This document shows, one piece after another, positions 28,992-31,872 of a DNA stretch of 31,872 nucleotides. The notes under the pieces are model-generated. The model made no database searches and was not told where the DNA came from. It saw only the letters and a list, made by a program, of their open reading frames with translations. This DNA is from a virus. The stretch spans positions 1 to 31,872 of the IMG/VR virus record IMGVR_UViG_3300025120_000287; one strand, given 5' to 3'. The first letter of the stretch is position 1. Every line of letters begins with the position of its first letter. The translations under genes were made by a program, and so were the position numbers.

Positions 28992-29517
28992 TTCTTATAT
29001 TTAAACTCCAGTAAACTTTTTGCACTTTTCTTGCTTGGAAATAGCAGTCTTCTAGTGCGTTGTGTAGTCCTGTTCTCTTCTCATTCGGGTCACGTGGAAC
29101 AAGCGAAAACAAAGTTCTCGAATCTCTTATCTGCCAATACTGCCATGGCACGGGCACTTTCATCTGTGCGTAAAAATTCTGTAGTATTGCATAATCAAAC
29201 AATGGACCTTGGCACCAAAACACGTCCACTCCCACACACCATTTGTTTAACTGTTTGATAAAATATTTTAGATCAATCCTATCATGCTCTCCTAGTGCTT
29301 CTTCTCTAACATCCTCCTCCTGTTTGGCCCACCATTCCACTGTATCCTCCATGACATCCCTGCCCATGAGAGTCTGTGAATCAACATCAATCCTGTGGTA
29401 CAAGCCCTGTGAGGGTTCTACATTTGTGTAAGGATCAAACTTGACACCGCCAATTGTCAATATTGTAGCGTCGGGTTTAGTGGATAATGTCTCTAGGTCT
29501 ATCATTGCATGAATCAT
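28984..29517 (-). CDS. DnaQ-fold 3'-5' exonuclease
   Basis: The protein has 177 residues. The DEDD-type motifs are visible: Exo I as MIDLETLSTKPDATIL (D-x-E), Exo II near FDYAILQNFY, and Exo III as HNALEDCYFQAR (H-x5-D type). The family includes proofreading exonucleases and T4 DexA. It is a stand-alone exonuclease without a polymerase. The ATG lies exactly 6 bases after a TACAAT -10 box, so the start MIHAMIDLE is favoured over the second Met. It is followed in the same transcript by the SET and membrane genes. Confidence 0.8.
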   Translation of the reverse strand: MIHAMIDLETLSTKPDATILTIGGVKFDPYTNVEPSQGLYHRIDVDSQTLMGRDVMEDTVEWWAKQEEDVREEALGEHDRIDLKYFIKQLNKWCVGVDVFWCQGPLFDYAILQNFYAQMKVPVPWQYWQIRDSRTLFSLVPRDPNEKRTGLHNALEDCYFQARKVQKVYWSLNIRNV

Positions 29518-29523
29518 AGTATT

Positions 29524-29551
29524 ATTGTACTACGAAACTACTAAATGTCAA
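29524..29551 (-). promoter_or_regulatory. Sigma70-type promoter placing +1 at the exonuclease start codon
   Basis: TTGACA (29546-29551), 16 bases, TACAAT (29524-29529), 6 bases, ATG at 29517. The -35 box directly follows the TAG of the oxygenase gene. Confidence 0.75.
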
Positions 29552-30319
29552 CTAGACGTCTGTTGGTAATTCTTCAGGTTTTTGATTAGTAAAGAAAATT
29601 AAACTTAACTTTGTTTTGATATCGTTTGTGAGGAAATTATCAGCACAATGAAGTTGGTTCTGATCCCATGTCACACAACTACCTGGTGTCCATTTAAAGA
29701 CATTGTCAATTTCCAAACCTTCGAGGAACTCGTAGGGCATGTGGCTGAAATATTTTTCATGTTCGTCTTTGGATATATTGTAACCCTCACAAAGATTTTT
29801 TGTTCCTTTATCTTCACAAGGTCTAATCCAATTACTTTGATTACTGTTTCCTTTGTTACCTTCGTTGGTATTTCTGTTTCCTTCTAGATAGTTCCTTTGT
29901 TTGAATGCAATAGTGTACGTGTCTTTCCAACTATCTGAATCACTTATCACATCTAATGGAAACAATATAACTTTGTAGGGCAGTTTGTCCTTGTACCATC
30001 TTATATCGGCATGTATCTTCCATGGATTGATTGCTTCCTGCCAGGCATAAAAATCAAGATCATACTCGCCGATAATTTTTTTCAGTGGTTCATGAAAAAT
30101 TTCTTTAATTTTTTGTCCCAAGGGATCACGGAAATTTGCACCTGCATACTTACTAGTTTTTCCTATTTCAGGATACTTTATTTTTTTAATTATGTTTTGT
30201 AGAGATTTGAGTTGTTCTTGACTTATAACATTATGGAAAGTTTTGCTCTTGCTATCTGCAAATTGCATTTTTTTAACTTGATTCTCTGTATATTTGTTAT
30301 CAATGTATGTGTGATACAT
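29552..30319 (-). CDS. 2OG-Fe(II) oxygenase-like protein
   Basis: The protein has 255 residues. The iron triad is suggested by HAD in WKIHADIRWY (about 102-104) and by the His in WDQNQLHCADNF, followed by Lys and LSLIFFT strands. A polar insertion (NRNTNEGNKGNSNQSN) lies between the two halves and is probably disordered. The Arg that binds 2-oxoglutarate may be replaced by Lys after the distal His. The substrate is unknown. It differs from the shorter oxygenase at 5717-6301. The ATG lies 6 bases after TATAAT and has no Shine-Dalgarno. Confidence 0.65.
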   Translation of the reverse strand: MYHTYIDNKYTENQVKKMQFADSKSKTFHNVISQEQLKSLQNIIKKIKYPEIGKTSKYAGANFRDPLGQKIKEIFHEPLKKIIGEYDLDFYAWQEAINPWKIHADIRWYKDKLPYKVILFPLDVISDSDSWKDTYTIAFKQRNYLEGNRNTNEGNKGNSNQSNWIRPCEDKGTKNLCEGYNISKDEHEKYFSHMPYEFLEGLEIDNVFKWTPGSCVTWDQNQLHCADNFLTNDIKTKLSLIFFTNQKPEELPTDV

Positions 30320-30325
30320 TTTACA

Positions 30326-30354
30326 ATTATACTGTGGAAATATGGTAATGTCAA
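30326..30354 (-). promoter_or_regulatory. Consensus promoter placing +1 at the oxygenase start codon
   Basis: TTGACA (30349-30354), 17 bases, TATAAT (30326-30331), 6 bases, ATG at 30319. The -35 directly follows the TAA of the 30355-30618 gene. Confidence 0.8.
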
Positions 30355-30618
30355 TTAGATGTTTGACGACTTTTCTGGGTGTTCGAGGCTCAACGTTGGC
30401 TTACCACCATTGTTCAAGTATTCCTGGTATTGTACTGTTTCCTCTGAATTTAGGCAGTGTATCTCACCAGATGATGTAGCATAAACGTCTCTCATGTATC
30501 TGCTGACTGGGAGTGCTTGTGCCATGCATTGATCATATGTGTTGAACTGTGTGGCATCAAAGACTGCCTGACACGTGTCTTCTGCAAAACATATTATCAT
30601 TACCATAAGGAATTTCAT
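30355..30618 (-). CDS. Small exported protein with conserved-looking cysteines
   Basis: The protein has 87 residues. It starts with a hydrophobic signal-like segment (MKFLMVMIICFA) followed by a polar domain with Cys17, Cys31 and Cys55 (DTCQAVF, YDQCMAQAL, EIHCLNSEE). It is probably periplasmic or membrane-attached with a disulphide. The ATG lies 5 bases after TTTAAATA. Its stop abuts the -35 of the next promoter. No function is recognised. Confidence 0.6.
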   Translation of the reverse strand: MKFLMVMIICFAEDTCQAVFDATQFNTYDQCMAQALPVSRYMRDVYATSSGEIHCLNSEETVQYQEYLNNGGKPTLSLEHPEKSSNI

Positions 30619-30623
30619 GCAAA

Positions 30624-30631
30624 TATTTAAA
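30624..30631 (-). promoter_or_regulatory. Late-type promoter motif abutting a start codon
   Basis: TTTAAATA on the minus strand lies 5 bases before the ATG at 30618. AT-rich context lowers its specificity. Confidence 0.4.
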
Positions 30632-30657
30632 TCAGATATGAAGGAAGTTATATTGTA

Positions 30658-30906
30658 CTACTTCTTTTTTTTCTGCAAAGTACGTACTTTAGTCTGGAGC
30701 CTGATTAGGTCGTTGTCTAACAATCGTATCCTGTCAATGAGTTTGATCAGTGTTGCAGATGTTGAAGACAGTTTAGGTGTGATTTCTGTTGTGATAAACT
30801 TCCACAGGAAGTAGATGAAGTATGCTAGGAAGAACACAGCCACAGTGGGAAACCCATAGTCCTGTATGATGTTGGTCACTGACATAGTCTTTGATACAAT
30901 GTCCAT
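30658..30906 (-). CDS. Small membrane-anchored coiled-coil protein
   Basis: The protein has 82 residues. One membrane segment (about 19-38: FPTVAVFFLAYFIYFLWKF) is followed by a coiled coil rich in Leu, Arg and Lys and a KKKK tail. It resembles the 93-residue protein two genes upstream. Its ATG overlaps the TAA of the 37-residue gene (TAATG). Such proteins can be holin-like, antiholin-like or cyclase accessory factors; nothing decides between these. Confidence 0.6.
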   Translation of the reverse strand: MDIVSKTMSVTNIIQDYGFPTVAVFFLAYFIYFLWKFITTEITPKLSSTSATLIKLIDRIRLLDNDLIRLQTKVRTLQKKKK

Positions 30907-31019
30907 TATCCCTGTACTCCTCTGCCAATAAGATTAGGATCCATGTCTGTACTTGAAATGCCAACTAAGAATCCAAATATGAAACCAATAACAAACGCTG
31001 TTATGATGAATTTACTCAT
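30906..31019 (-). CDS. Tiny single-span membrane protein
   Basis: The protein has 37 residues: MSKFIITAFVIGFIFGFLVG as a membrane anchor and a short ISSTDMDPNLIGRGVQG tail. Both ends are linked by TAATG overlaps to its neighbours (the upstream stop at 31019 and the downstream start at 30906), which is strong evidence that it is translated in spite of its size. Confidence 0.65.
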   Translation of the reverse strand: MSKFIITAFVIGFIFGFLVGISSTDMDPNLIGRGVQG

Positions 31020-31300
31020 TAGTCTTTCCTCGCATCGGTCTTGCCGTCTGCCCTGGCCACCCTATCTGTGTCTATTGGCAATCCCAGTTGTTCTGACACT
31101 TCCTGGTCAATTTTAAGTATGTCGTTGTTCATTGTCTTTACTCTGTTGTCCAATTGTGATATCACACTCTCAATGAACTTGATAGAAGATACTATGCCAT
31201 TCAGTATGTACCTTATTATGAACAGTATGAACACACCCATTCCCACTGTGGCGGCAATTGGTAATCCTAATTCTGCTACTAGTTTAAAGAATTGTGTCAT
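31019..31300 (-). CDS. Small membrane-anchored coiled-coil protein
   Basis: The protein has 93 residues. A membrane segment at about 12-33 (LPIAATVGMGVFILFIIRYI) is followed by a heptad helix (about 38-70) and a charged tail. The 'GLP-x-A' start of the membrane segment recurs as 'GFPTVAV' in the 82-residue protein, so they are probably paralogues. It is the first gene of the three-gene TAATG-linked unit. A late-type motif GTTAAATA lies 8 bases before its ATG. Confidence 0.6.
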   Translation of the reverse strand: MTQFFKLVAELGLPIAATVGMGVFILFIIRYILNGIVSSIKFIESVISQLDNRVKTMNNDILKIDQEVSEQLGLPIDTDRVARADGKTDARKD

Positions 31301-31308
31301 TATATGTG

Positions 31309-31316
31309 TATTTAAC
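31309..31316 (-). promoter_or_regulatory. Late-type promoter motif abutting a start codon
   Basis: GTTAAATA on the minus strand lies 8 bases before the ATG at 31300, overlapping the cyclase stop codon. The spacing is identical to that at 1682 and 2516. Confidence 0.45.
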
Positions 31317-31872
31317 GTGTTAGTGTGTACACATTCACAGGTTCGGTTTTTCCCTTAACTGTGATGCTGTCCACAAATTCAAAAGAGAACTTGTGGTCTA
31401 TGACCTTCTTGGTCGCCTCTCCCACTATCAGTGTGTGTCCTAGGGTCTTACTTGCACTCTCCAAACGTGCCGCAAGGTTAACAGGATCACCGATCACAGA
31501 GTAATCAAACCTTTGATTTGAGCCCATGTTGCCTACAAGTGCCTCACCTGAGTTGATACCTATGCCCACTTTGATGTTTGGTAAATTTTCTGCAGTCAAC
31601 TGTGTGTTCAGCATGGCTAATTCCGATTGCATTTGAGAAGCAGTCAGTACCGCCAACATCTGATGATCCTTTGTGTCAAGTGGTGCGTTCCAGAATGCCA
31701 TTATGCAATCACCCATGAACTTGTCCACAGTACCACCATTGCTGATTATCACGTTGGTCATGCGTGTTAGGAATCTGTTGATCAGTTTCGTGAGCTCTGC
31801 TGGATTGTCCTTGTACTGTTCTGATATGGGAGTGAACCCTCTGATGTCACAGAACATGAAAGTCATGTATCT
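31312..31872 (-). CDS. Class III adenylate/guanylate cyclase catalytic domain, truncated by window edge
   Basis: At least 186 residues of the C-terminal part are present; the frame is open to the window edge (R-Y before the first internal Met). The catalytic core is complete in outline: FMFCDIRGFTPISE (first metal Asp), VDKFMGDCIMAFWNAP (second metal Asp, with the Lys that favours ATP), GIGINSGEALVGNMGS, DYSVIGDPVNLAARLES with the Asn and Arg transition-state residues, and a closing VKGKTEPVNVYTL. It therefore looks active, making cAMP most likely. The regulatory N-terminal part lies outside. A late-type motif for the next gene overlaps its stop. Confidence 0.88.
   Translation of the reverse strand, partial: RYMTFMFCDIRGFTPISEQYKDNPAELTKLINRFLTRMTNVIISNGGTVDKFMGDCIMAFWNAPLDTKDHQMLAVLTASQMQSELAMLNTQLTAENLPNIKVGIGINSGEALVGNMGSNQRFDYSVIGDPVNLAARLESASKTLGHTLIVGEATKKVIDHKFSFEFVDSITVKGKTEPVNVYTLTR

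Noticed and set aside
1-31872. CRISPR arrays, insertion sequences, integrase and attachment sites
   Set aside because: No regularly spaced direct repeats, transposase or recombinase motifs were seen; repeats in 17-21.7 kb are protein-coding fibre repeats.
1-31872. tRNA genes
   Set aside because: Intergenic gaps are mostly under 130 bases and none shows a cloverleaf with the conserved T-arm; only eyeballing was possible, so a scan with a tRNA finder would be decisive.

Overview
The window reads as part of a marine, AT-rich, T4-like myovirus genome. The host is probably an AT-rich marine proteobacterium, but the sequence does not identify it. The evidence is a sliding-clamp-loader ATPase, a GroES/gp31-like co-chaperonin, several tail-fibre or virion proteins, a lysis cassette and T4-late-type promoter motifs (NNTAAATA). 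Nearly all genes lie on the minus strand in tight or overlapping operons, so transcription runs from high to low coordinates. Two exceptions lie on the plus strand: a small zinc-motif gene (21726-22004) and a disrupted coding-like stretch (4309-4618).

Layout from right to left, in the direction of transcription. At 31.9-30.4 kb there is a class III nucleotide cyclase domain cut by the window edge, then three small membrane proteins linked by TAATG junctions and a short exported protein. At 30.3-26.3 kb lie a 2OG-Fe(II) oxygenase-like protein, a DnaQ-fold exonuclease, a SET-domain protein, a small membrane protein, a possible GIY-YIG-like protein, a HIT-family protein, a GNGESR-family protein and an MBD4-like HhH-GPD glycosylase. 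At 26.3-22 kb lie a small beta-barrel-like protein, a QueD-like enzyme, a large unknown protein, a GT8-like glycosyltransferase, an IscA-type Fe-S carrier and a second GNGESR paralogue. At 21.7-13.7 kb lie four fibre-like proteins sharing an N-terminal module, an 839-residue protein with Ig-like repeats and a related small virion protein. At 13.7-4.6 kb lie a radical SAM protein, a DnaE-like fragment, the GroES-like co-chaperonin, a ParB-like protein, rubrerythrin, UV damage endonuclease, the clamp loader, a second 2OG oxygenase-like protein and an SGNH hydrolase. At 4.2-0.1 kb there are two unknown late genes and a lysis region: M15 endolysin, overlapping spanin-like genes, coiled-coil membrane proteins, a DUF1353 protein and a holin-like protein. 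The first codons of a J-domain protein close the window.

The most unusual signal is the placement of promoters. Nine sigma70-type promoters sit 6-9 bases before an ATG, so transcription should begin at or within about three bases of the start codon. At least eight late-type motifs sit 5-8 bases before an ATG in the same way. Genes inside operons, and the large virion genes, instead use Shine-Dalgarno sequences. This suggests two translation-start regimes in one phage, with leaderless mRNAs used for the first gene of many transcription units.

The gene set combines DNA repair (UvdE, MBD4-like glycosylase, exonuclease), protein folding (J-domain, GroES), iron and redox chemistry (rubrerythrin, IscA, two 2OG oxygenase-like proteins, radical SAM), surface or glycan modification candidates (GT8-like, two GNGESR proteins, SGNH hydrolase), deazapurine/pterin chemistry (QueD) and nucleotide signalling (cyclase). 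All calls rest on motifs read by eye; no database search was run.
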